5,717 nucleotides of DNA, taken from assembly GCA_025965755.1 (NCBI GenBank), contig JAOPWI010000159.1, positions 1 through 5,717 of the forward strand. The letters run 5' to 3'. The DNA comes from Frankiales bacterium (lineage in GTDB: Bacteria; Actinomycetota; Actinomycetes; Mycobacteriales; SCTD01). How positions within the stretch are numbered: position 1 is the stretch's first letter; each line of letters opens with the position of its first letter. A model generated the notes under the pieces. That model did not search any database. It saw nothing but the letters and a program-made list of their open reading frames with translations, and had not been told where the DNA came from. Position numbers and translations under genes: made by a program. This document shows, in pieces, positions 1 through 5,239 of this stretch.

Positions 1-173
1 CGACCGGCGGCGCGGCCACCCGGCTCAGCGCCGTCCGGGTCGCCACGCCCGGGGCCGGCCCCCGCGGCCCAGCCGGCACAGCAGTCACAGGCGGAGCCCA
101 GCTACCAGCCGCCGGAGCCGCCGCCTCCGCTCGGCCGGGCGCGCCCGGACGTAGCCGGACCGGTGCGCGGTGA
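1..173 (+). CDS. C-terminal tail of upstream conjugation-operon gene (partial, frame uncertain)
   Basis: The first 170 bases are open in two + frames. The frame starting at base 3 ends with TGA at 171-173, overlapping the GTG start at 170 in the same 4-base way as the firm downstream junctions. Its product is an Ala/Gly/Pro/Thr/Arg-rich tail with no recognisable domain. The frame starting at base 1 encodes a Pro/Gln/Glu-rich stretch (for example QPPEPPPPLGRARPD) and has a more typical high-GC coding pattern, with A/T concentrated at codon position 2. It does not stop until 609, deep inside the next gene. Large multi-pass TrbL/VirB6-like proteins of such clusters often end in low-complexity Pro-rich tails, so this could be such a tail, but that is inference from context only. 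I prefer the 173 stop because of the junction pattern. The protein start lies outside the window. Confidence 0.45.
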   Translation, partial: TGGAATRLSAVRVATPGAGPRGPAGTAVTGGAQLPAAGAAASARPGAPGRSRTGAR

Positions 174-1669
174 GCCCCCGATCGTCCGCCGGAGCGTCGG
201 CGGGGCAGACGTCGGTCGCCGGGCAGCGGTACGCGCTGCCCGCCGGAGCTGGAACGGTCTGGCTCGGTCTCGGACCGGCGCCACTGGCCGGTCTGGCGAT
301 GACACTGCTGCTGGTCGTCGGGCTGACGCTGCGCGGTACCCCGCTGTGGGCGGTTCTGCCCGTCGCCGCCGTGGGCGTCTCCCTTTCCGCCTGGCCGGTC
401 GGCGGCCGCAGCGCACTGCAGTGGCTCCCGGCCCTGGCCCGGCAGCTGCTGTCACGGCTGCTCGGCAGCGACCGTTGGCACCAGCCGTGGCTCGATGGCC
501 CCGCGCACCGCACGGCGCGGCCAGCGGGCGGACCCGTCCTGCTCCGGGCACCGGACACCCGGCCGCTGCGCCTGCTCGGCAGCGACGAGCAGCAAGGCCT
601 GGTGCATGACCGTCAGCGGGGCACCGTGACGGTGGTCCTCGCGACCGCCCCGACCGGGCGGTTCGGGTTGCTTGACCCCGACGGGCAGGACACCGAGCTG
701 CACCGATGGGGCAGCGCCCTGGCCGCGCTGCTCAGCATCCCGTCCCTGCGCCACCTGCAGTGGATCGTGCACACCCGCCCCGACACCCGCCCCGACAGCG
801 GCTGCGGGGGAGACCCGACCGGCACGACCGGGCGCGACAGTCAGCTGCAGCAAGACCAGGCGCTGCTGACCGCCGCCGCGCGGTCGCAAGCCAGTACCCA
901 CCTGCACCTGCTGACTCTCACGCTGGCCGCGCCGCAGGGCCGCAGACGCGGCGGCGCGCGAGTCGGTGAAGACGCCCAGGCGGCGGTGCACGCTGCCGCA
1001 GCGCAGGCGGCAACCGCCCTGCTCGGCGCGGACGTGCTCAGCTACCCGGTCACGGCTGTCGAGCTGGCGGCGCTGCTACGCCAGCTGACCGATCCCGGGC
1101 AGCCGCAGTGGCCGGACGGCGAGCGGCGCGACAATGACCCAAGCGTGGCCATGTCCGGGCGGCAGGCGTGGACGTACTGCCGGCTCGACGACACCGTCTC
1201 CCGCAGCTGGGCCGTTCACGGCTGGCCTCGCGCGTCGCTGCCCGCGGACTGGCTCGCCGGCCTGCTGCAGTCCCCGCTCGGCGACGGCACCGCCCGGACC
1301 CTGTGTGTGCAGGCCCGGCCGGTCCCACCGGACCACGCTGCGCGGCGCGCCCGCGCCGCCGCCGCCAAGGCCCGGCTCGACACGGCCGACCGGCAGCGGC
1401 TCGGCTTCACCCCGTCCCAGGGAAGCGCCCTGGACGAGCAGGACGCCGAGCAGACCGCAGCCGAGCTCGTGGCCGGCTACCCGATGGCCGACCTGACCGG
1501 TCTGATCACCCTGCACGCCCCCGACCTCCCTCTGCTGGGGGCCGCGGCCGCCGGGCTGCGCACCGCCGCCATCAGCCAGCGCCTGGACCTGCGGCCGCTG
1601 CACGGCCAGCACAGCCGGGCACTGGCCGCGTGCCTCCCCCTCGGGCTGCCGCACGCAGGCCGGTCATGA
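170..1669 (+). CDS. SCO6880/PrgI-like type IV secretion membrane protein
   Basis: This 499-residue protein resembles the SCO6880 family of actinobacterial conjugation clusters, whose N-terminus is PrgI-like. Two hydrophobic segments near residues 36-54 and 59-74 form a short membrane hairpin, preceded by the family-like RY at residues 20-21. A long soluble region follows, with family-like landmarks: HRWG at 178-181, RSWAVHGWPR at 345-354, and near the C-terminus a GQHSRAL...LPLG segment. There is no P-loop, so it is not itself an ATPase. By analogy the hairpin corresponds to PrgI/VirB3, and the soluble part may play the role of the VirB4 N-terminal domain. That second assignment is inference. 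The GTG at 170 is the only start codon between the in-frame TAG at 152-154 and the hairpin that keeps the whole N-terminus. Its ribosome site is weak (GGAC at 157-160), so translation is probably coupled to the upstream gene. Residues 202-209 are a duplicated TRPD. The stop overlaps the next ATG by 4 bases. Family membership is fairly secure; the mechanism is not. Confidence 0.85.
   Translation: MSPRSSAGASAGQTSVAGQRYALPAGAGTVWLGLGPAPLAGLAMTLLLVVGLTLRGTPLWAVLPVAAVGVSLSAWPVGGRSALQWLPALARQLLSRLLGSDRWHQPWLDGPAHRTARPAGGPVLLRAPDTRPLRLLGSDEQQGLVHDRQRGTVTVVLATAPTGRFGLLDPDGQDTELHRWGSALAALLSIPSLRHLQWIVHTRPDTRPDSGCGGDPTGTTGRDSQLQQDQALLTAAARSQASTHLHLLTLTLAAPQGRRRGGARVGEDAQAAVHAAAAQAATALLGADVLSYPVTAVELAALLRQLTDPGQPQWPDGERRDNDPSVAMSGRQAWTYCRLDDTVSRSWAVHGWPRASLPADWLAGLLQSPLGDGTARTLCVQARPVPPDHAARRARAAAAKARLDTADRQRLGFTPSQGSALDEQDAEQTAAELVAGYPMADLTGLITLHAPDLPLLGAAAAGLRTAAISQRLDLRPLHGQHSRALAACLPLGLPHAGRS
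773..796 (+). repeat. Perfect 12-bp tandem duplication in the SCO6880-like gene
   Basis: The unit ACCCGCCCCGAC occurs twice head to tail and in frame, giving TRPD-TRPD at residues 202-209. It lies at the edge of a low-complexity, probably surface-exposed loop rich in Gly, Thr and Asp (about residues 200-225). It looks like a slippage duplication that keeps the frame. Confidence 0.8.
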
Positions 1670-2940
1670 GCCGCGACCTCGTCCCGGCCGAGCAGACCGG
1701 CCCCGCCGGTGCCGGCCCCGCCGGTGCCACCGCCGCCAATGCCAGCCCCGGCGTTGCCAGCCTCGCGGGTGCCAGCCCCGCCGGTGCCACCGCGGCCGAG
1801 GCTCGGCTGCGCGCCCTGCATGACCGGCTGCTGACCGCCGTGCAGGAGGTGACCAGCGAGAAGGGGTGGCAGCAGATGCTGCGGACCGCCGCCGCGCTGC
1901 CGACCTACAGTCCCCACAACGTGCTGCTGATCGCCAGCCAGCGCCCCGACGCCCGCGCCGTCGCCGGGTTCCACACCTGGAAGCAGCTCGGACGCGCTGT
2001 CCGAAAGGGCGAGAAGGGCATCGCCATCCTCGCCCCGGTCGTGCGCCGCACCACCGACCAGCAGCCGCCGAGCGAGCGACACGAGAGTGGGAAGGCCGCT
2101 GCGGGATCCGAGGCCAGCCGGTCACCCATCACTGGACCGGACCTGGCCGGGTCGCCGGTCGCCTCCCGGCGGGTCGCCGGCTTCCGGGTCGTGCACGTCT
2201 TCGACATCAGCCAGACCGATGGCCCCGACCTCCCCGAGCCGCCGCAAGCAATCCGGCTGGCCGGCGCCGCGCCGGACGGGCTTGTCGCCGGCCTGACCGC
2301 GCAGATCCGGGTGCAGGGCTTCCAGCTGCTGCGACGCGACATCGAGATCGCGCACCCTGGCATGGCCGGCGCTAACGGCGTCACGGACTTCCTCGCCCGG
2401 ACCGTGGTGCTGCGCCCCGATCTGTCCGGGGCGCAGACAGCCAAGACTCTCGCCCATGAGCTGGGGCACGTGCTGCTGCACCGCCCCGGCGTCCGGCCGG
2501 CTGGCCTGAGCCGGGAGCAGGCTGAGGTCGAGGCCGAGTCTGTCGCCTATGTCGTCACGGCCGCCCACGGGCTGGACAGCAGCACCTACACCGTCCCGTA
2601 CGTCGCCGGCTGGGCCGGCGCCGACCAGACCCTCGTGGGACGGACCGCCGAGCGCGTCCTGGGCACCGCCCGCGACGTCCTGCGGCACCTTCCGCCGCCA
2701 GCCACCCTGCTGCTGGCTGAGGCCACCCGGGACCGGCTCCGTGAGACGGCGCGGGTGGCGCCACCCGAGCGGACCGTCCGCCGGGCGCCGCTGCCCGCCG
2801 CGACCCTCGAAGACCCCAGGCGCCCGATCACGCCGGCGCGCCCCTGCAGCCGCCCACCCGGGCAGGACCCCTTCGGCCCCGGGAGCGCTGAGCGGCCGAG
2901 CGCCGACACCCGGTCGGCCGAGCAGGGACGGTGGCCGTGA
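1666..2940 (+). CDS. ArdC-like antirestriction protein with zinc metallopeptidase domain
   Basis: The protein is 424 residues long. Residues 12-46 are seven Ala-rich pentapeptide repeats. About residues 56-128 match the ArdC N-terminal ssDNA-binding type of domain: the helix LLTAVQEVTSEKGWQQML, then YSPHNVLLI, then a TWKQLGR...KGEKGIAIL segment at 105-122. A Ser/Pro-rich insertion (about 129-170) separates this from GFRVVHVFDISQT at 172-184. The ImmA/IrrE-like metallopeptidase motif HELGH sits at 264-268 (H264, E265, H268), with a likely third zinc ligand in the E287/E289/E291 cluster before SVAYVV; E291 is the best candidate. Residues 343-424 are a disordered Pro/Arg tail absent from core ArdC. 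ArdC proteins of conjugative plasmids bind ssDNA and protect incoming DNA from restriction. Here the gene lies inside the secretion operon, so a role with the transferred strand is plausible but inferred. The ATG at 1666 overlaps the upstream TGA, with a weak AGG at 1657-1659. The same frame is open upstream to 1168, but that part is an Arg-rich shadow of the previous gene. Confidence 0.85.
   Translation: MSRDLVPAEQTGPAGAGPAGATAANASPGVASLAGASPAGATAAEARLRALHDRLLTAVQEVTSEKGWQQMLRTAAALPTYSPHNVLLIASQRPDARAVAGFHTWKQLGRAVRKGEKGIAILAPVVRRTTDQQPPSERHESGKAAAGSEASRSPITGPDLAGSPVASRRVAGFRVVHVFDISQTDGPDLPEPPQAIRLAGAAPDGLVAGLTAQIRVQGFQLLRRDIEIAHPGMAGANGVTDFLARTVVLRPDLSGAQTAKTLAHELGHVLLHRPGVRPAGLSREQAEVEAESVAYVVTAAHGLDSSTYTVPYVAGWAGADQTLVGRTAERVLGTARDVLRHLPPPATLLLAEATRDRLRETARVAPPERTVRRAPLPAATLEDPRRPITPARPCSRPPGQDPFGPGSAERPSADTRSAEQGRWP
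1699..1803 (+). repeat. Seven 15-bp in-frame tandem repeats (pentapeptide array)
   Basis: Seven consecutive 15-base units with consensus close to AGCCCCGCCGGTGCC encode residues 12-46 of the ArdC-like protein. Units 1 and 2 are identical, unit 6 differs from them only at its first base, and units 3, 4, 5 and 7 have diverged. The peptide units read GPAGA, GPAGA, TAANA, SPGVA, SLAGA, SPAGA and TAAEA, with Ala fixed at position 5. The array ends where the first predicted helix of the ArdC domain begins, so it is an N-terminal appendage outside the fold. Confidence 0.85.
2924..2928 (+). promoter_or_regulatory. Ribosome binding site deciding the ATPase start
   Basis: AGGGA lies 8 bases before the GTG at 2937 but only 2 bases before the alternative in-frame GTG at 2931. 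The spacing, together with the exact GTGA overlap with the upstream stop, favours initiation at 2937. Confidence 0.6.
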
Positions 2941-4283
2941 TTGCCCGGCTCGCTCCCACGGTGCCGGTGACGACCCGGCACAGCTGCAGCCTCTACCCGT
3001 GGCAGGTCGGCAGCTCGCTGCCGCAGGACGGGCCGGTCATCGGGCTGGACCTGCTCGCCGGGCGAACGGTCTTCCACTACGACCCGTGGGTCCTGTACGC
3101 GCAGCGGCTGCTGACCAGCCCGAACATGGTCGTGCTCGGCCAGCTCGGCAAGGGCAAGAGCAGCCTGGTCAAGACCCACCTGCACCGCCAGGCTCTCGCC
3201 GGCCGGCAAGTCTTCGTCCTGGACCCCAAGGGCGAGTACACGCCGTTGGCCCGCCTGCACTCGCTGCCGCTGCTGGGGCTCGGCCGCGGCAGCCCCGACC
3301 GGCTCAACCCGCTCGAGCCGCTTCCCGACGAGACCGAACAGGCGCTGGCCCGTCGCCGCACCGACACCCTGACCGCGCTGGCCGCGACCGGCCTGGGACG
3401 TGACCCCGCACCCGAGGAACGCGCCGCCCTCGCCAGCATCGCCGCCCGGCTGCACCCCCACGCCCTGCTCGGCGACGTCGTCCGCGCACTGCTCGAACCC
3501 GTGCAGGCCGTCGCTACCGACCTGCACACCACCCCGGCCGCCCTCGCCGCCCAGGTCCGGCCGGTCGCGCTCGAGCTGCGACGGCTGCTGCACGGCGATC
3601 TCGCCGGCATGCTCGACGCCCCGACCACCTGCCGGCTGGACCCGGACGGCCCCGGGCTGGTGCTCGACCTGTCCGCCGTCTTCGGCAGCCCCGCGCTGCC
3701 CGCCGTCATGGTCGCCGCCGGCGCTTGGCTGTCCCGCGCCCTCGCTCCCGCCGCCGCCACCGCCACCGCCACCGCCGGTGGCAGTTCCGGCCGACGGCGG
3801 GTGCTGCTGGTGGACGAGGCATGGGTGCTGCTGCACCTGCCCGCCACCACCGCCTGGCTGCAGGCCCTGTCCAAGCTCGCCCGGGCCCACGGCGTGCAGC
3901 TCGTCACCGTGCTGCACCGCGCCAGCGACCTCGCCGGGCAGGCCGACACCGGCACCGCCACCCAGGCCCGGGCCCGCGGGCTGCTCGCCGACGCCGAGAC
4001 CCGGGTCCTCTACACCCAGACCGCGGGGGAGCGGCCGCTGCTGCGCGACCTGCTGGACCTCACCGACGTCGAGCTCGACCTGGTCACCCAGCTGCCGCCG
4101 CACCGGGCGCTGTGGCAGGTTGGCCAGCACCGCGCGGTCGTCGAGCACCTGCTCAGCCCCCGGGAGGCCGCTCAGCTCATCGACACCGACCAGCACATGA
4201 CCGCACGCCCGGAGCATCCGGTGAGAACGGCCGGCCCCAGCGATCGGCCAGGCCGGATCGATTCAGTCGGAGCGACGCCATGA
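2937..4283 (+). CDS. VirB4-type conjugation ATPase (short, ATPase domain only)
   Basis: This is the 448-residue cytoplasmic motor ATPase of the type IV secretion system. Walker A is GQLGKGKS at residues 68-75. It is followed by the family motif VFVLDPKGEY (D96-Y101), where the first strand after the P-loop ends. Walker B is VLLVDEAW at 289-296, with D293 and E294 for magnesium and water activation. Next come a KLARAHG helix and the VTVLHRASDL strand at 323-332, the position of the Gln/His sensor in VirB4 and TraC proteins. The C-terminal segment, ETRVLYTQT then ELDLVTQLPPHRALW, is typical of actinobacterial VirB4-like proteins. VirB4 proteins are usually about 600-850 residues with an N-terminal domain of several hundred residues. 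Here fewer than 70 residues precede the P-loop, so that domain is missing or supplied by another gene, possibly the SCO6880-like one. An Ala/Thr/Gly/Ser-rich loop at about 270-285 precedes Walker B. The start is 2937, with 2931 as the alternative. It overlaps both neighbours by 4 bases. Confidence 0.9.
   Translation: MIARLAPTVPVTTRHSCSLYPWQVGSSLPQDGPVIGLDLLAGRTVFHYDPWVLYAQRLLTSPNMVVLGQLGKGKSSLVKTHLHRQALAGRQVFVLDPKGEYTPLARLHSLPLLGLGRGSPDRLNPLEPLPDETEQALARRRTDTLTALAATGLGRDPAPEERAALASIAARLHPHALLGDVVRALLEPVQAVATDLHTTPAALAAQVRPVALELRRLLHGDLAGMLDAPTTCRLDPDGPGLVLDLSAVFGSPALPAVMVAAGAWLSRALAPAAATATATAGGSSGRRRVLLVDEAWVLLHLPATTAWLQALSKLARAHGVQLVTVLHRASDLAGQADTGTATQARARGLLADAETRVLYTQTAGERPLLRDLLDLTDVELDLVTQLPPHRALWQVGQHRAVVEHLLSPREAAQLIDTDQHMTARPEHPVRTAGPSDRPGRIDSVGATP
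3756..3776 (+). repeat. GCCACC microsatellite inside the ATPase gene
   Basis: Three GCCACC units plus a final GCC encode alternating Ala-Thr at residues 274-280. They lie in a low-complexity loop just before Walker B, between two conserved strands. The position suggests a flexible loop where length changes by multiples of three would be tolerated. Confidence 0.7.
4269..4272 (+). promoter_or_regulatory. Ribosome binding site of the peptidoglycan hydrolase
   Basis: GGAG stands 7 bases before the ATG at 4280, inside the end of the ATPase gene. It supports this start over the open but Arg-rich upstream extension of the same frame (back to 3725). Confidence 0.6.
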
Positions 4284-5239
4284 GCGGCGCGCGCCGCAGT
4301 GGCCCGGTTCGGCACCTGCTCGTCGGCTGCGCGCTGATGGTCACTGCCCTCGTCGCCGTGGTGGGGGCGGTCGCCGCCGGCGTCGCGGCACTGCCCGCCG
4401 CGGCGGTGGCCAGCGACCTCGCCGCGACGGACATCCCGCCGTCGCTGCTCTCGCTGTACCAGCAGGCCGCGGGAACCTGCCCCGGCCTGCCCTGGCCGGT
4501 GCTGGCCGCGGTCGGGAAGGTCGAGACGGACCACAACCGCCCACCCGGGCAGGTCAGCCCGGCCGGCGCGCAGGGACTCATGCAGTTTCTGCCTGCTACC
4601 TGGGCGCCGTACGGCGCCGACGGGAACGCCGACGGACGCGCCGACCCGTTTGACCCGCCGGACGCCATTGCCGCGGCTGGCGGCTACCTGTGCGCCGCTG
4701 GTGCGGCACGGGACCTCGGTGTCGCCGTCGCCTCCTACCTCTGCGGCAACCTGCCCGACTGCCGCAGCCGTGCGCAGCGGCCGGGCGGGTACGCCGCCCG
4801 GGTGCTGGACTGGGCCGCCCGGTACACCGACTCAGGCAGCCCGGCCGGGCCGCGGCCGACCCGCGCCGTGCAGGTCGCGCTGGCACAGGTCGGCACCCCC
4901 TACCTGTGGGGCGGCGAGACGCCCGGCGTCGGCTTCGACTGCAGCGGCCTGGTGCAGCACGCCTACGCCACCGCCGGGCTGCCGCTTCCGCGGACCGCGC
5001 AGACCCAGTACGACGCCGGGCCGCTGCTGCCGGCCGGCACCCCCCCGCAGCCGGGCGACCTGGTGTTCTTCGGGGCCGGGCCGCAGCAGGTCACGCACGT
5101 CGGGATCGCGCTGGGGCAGGGCCGCATGGTCGACGCCCCGCGCACCGGCGCGCTCGTCCGGGTCGAACCGATCGCCGGTTTCGGCTCTCTCGTCGGCGTC
5201 AGCCGTCCCGCCGCCCGCGTCCCTGGAGCCGGCCCATGA
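4280..5239 (+). CDS. Bifunctional peptidoglycan hydrolase: lytic transglycosylase + NlpC/P60 (VirB1-like)
   Basis: This 319-residue cell-wall hydrolase is expected outside the membrane, where it opens peptidoglycan for the transfer apparatus. A basic N-terminus (ARRSGPVRH) leads into a hydrophobic segment at about 13-38. AVA at 42-44 could be a signal-peptidase site, so it is either secreted or anchored. The transglycosylase SLT domain spans about 55-180. Its catalytic Glu is E82 in KVETDHN, followed by GLMQFLPATW at 99-108 and a DxNxDGRADPFDP loop at 114-126 that resembles a calcium-binding loop. Four cysteines (C67 and those in GYLC and SYLCGNLPDC) could form disulfides. The NlpC/P60 domain spans about 194-310: WGG at 210-212, catalytic C221 in FDCSGL, PGDLVFF at 258-264, H273 in THVGIALG, and D285 in MVDAPRTG at the third catalytic position. 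Actinobacterial conjugation clusters often encode such two-domain enzymes, which cut glycan strands and peptide stems. Every key residue is present, so it is probably active. Expression is coupled to the ATPase gene by the ATGA overlap. Confidence 0.92.
   Translation: MSGARRSGPVRHLLVGCALMVTALVAVVGAVAAGVAALPAAAVASDLAATDIPPSLLSLYQQAAGTCPGLPWPVLAAVGKVETDHNRPPGQVSPAGAQGLMQFLPATWAPYGADGNADGRADPFDPPDAIAAAGGYLCAAGAARDLGVAVASYLCGNLPDCRSRAQRPGGYAARVLDWAARYTDSGSPAGPRPTRAVQVALAQVGTPYLWGGETPGVGFDCSGLVQHAYATAGLPLPRTAQTQYDAGPLLPAGTPPQPGDLVFFGAGPQQVTHVGIALGQGRMVDAPRTGALVRVEPIAGFGSLVGVSRPAARVPGAGP
5225..5228 (+). promoter_or_regulatory. Ribosome binding site of the coupling-protein gene
   Basis: GGAG lies 7 bases before the ATG at 5236, within the last codons of the hydrolase gene. 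The motif and spacing are the same as at 4269-4272. Confidence 0.6.

Noticed and set aside
1168..1665. Upstream in-frame extension of the ArdC-like gene (166 more residues)
   Set aside because: The extension is Arg/Pro/Ala-rich and overlaps conserved SCO6880-like sequence in another frame. The ATGA overlap at 1666 marks the real start.
2603..2625. Closely spaced GCCGGC palindromes as a possible operator or hairpin
   Set aside because: Such hexamers are frequent throughout this GC-rich DNA, and these lie inside a coding region encoding AGWAGA. There is no sign of a regulatory site.
2931..2936. GTG at 2931 as start of the ATPase gene
   Set aside because: The AGGGA ribosome site is only 2 bases from it but 8 from the GTG at 2937, which also makes the 4-base overlap seen at the other junctions. 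The difference is just two residues.
3400..4200. 266-codon + frame rich in Pro, Cys and Ser within the ATPase gene
   Set aside because: It lies wholly inside the VirB4-type gene, which has Walker motifs in its own frame. The composition is that of a frame-shifted reading.
2586..4217. 543-codon open frame on the - strand opposite the ArdC-like and ATPase genes
   Set aside because: Its product is Gly/Gln/Val-rich low complexity without domains, and it covers two genes with clear motifs on the + strand. In DNA this GC-rich, antisense frames stay open by codon bias.
3725..4279. Upstream in-frame extension of the hydrolase gene
   Set aside because: It reads as an Arg/His/Pro-rich shadow of the ATPase C-terminus. 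The true start at 4280 has GGAG at 7 bases and leads directly into a basic N-terminus and hydrophobic segment.
4319..4330. LVGC at residues 14-17 of the hydrolase as a lipobox
   Set aside because: Almost no hydrophobic stretch precedes the cysteine; the hydrophobic segment lies after it. A lipoprotein signal needs the reverse order. A signal peptide or membrane anchor ending near residue 44 fits better.
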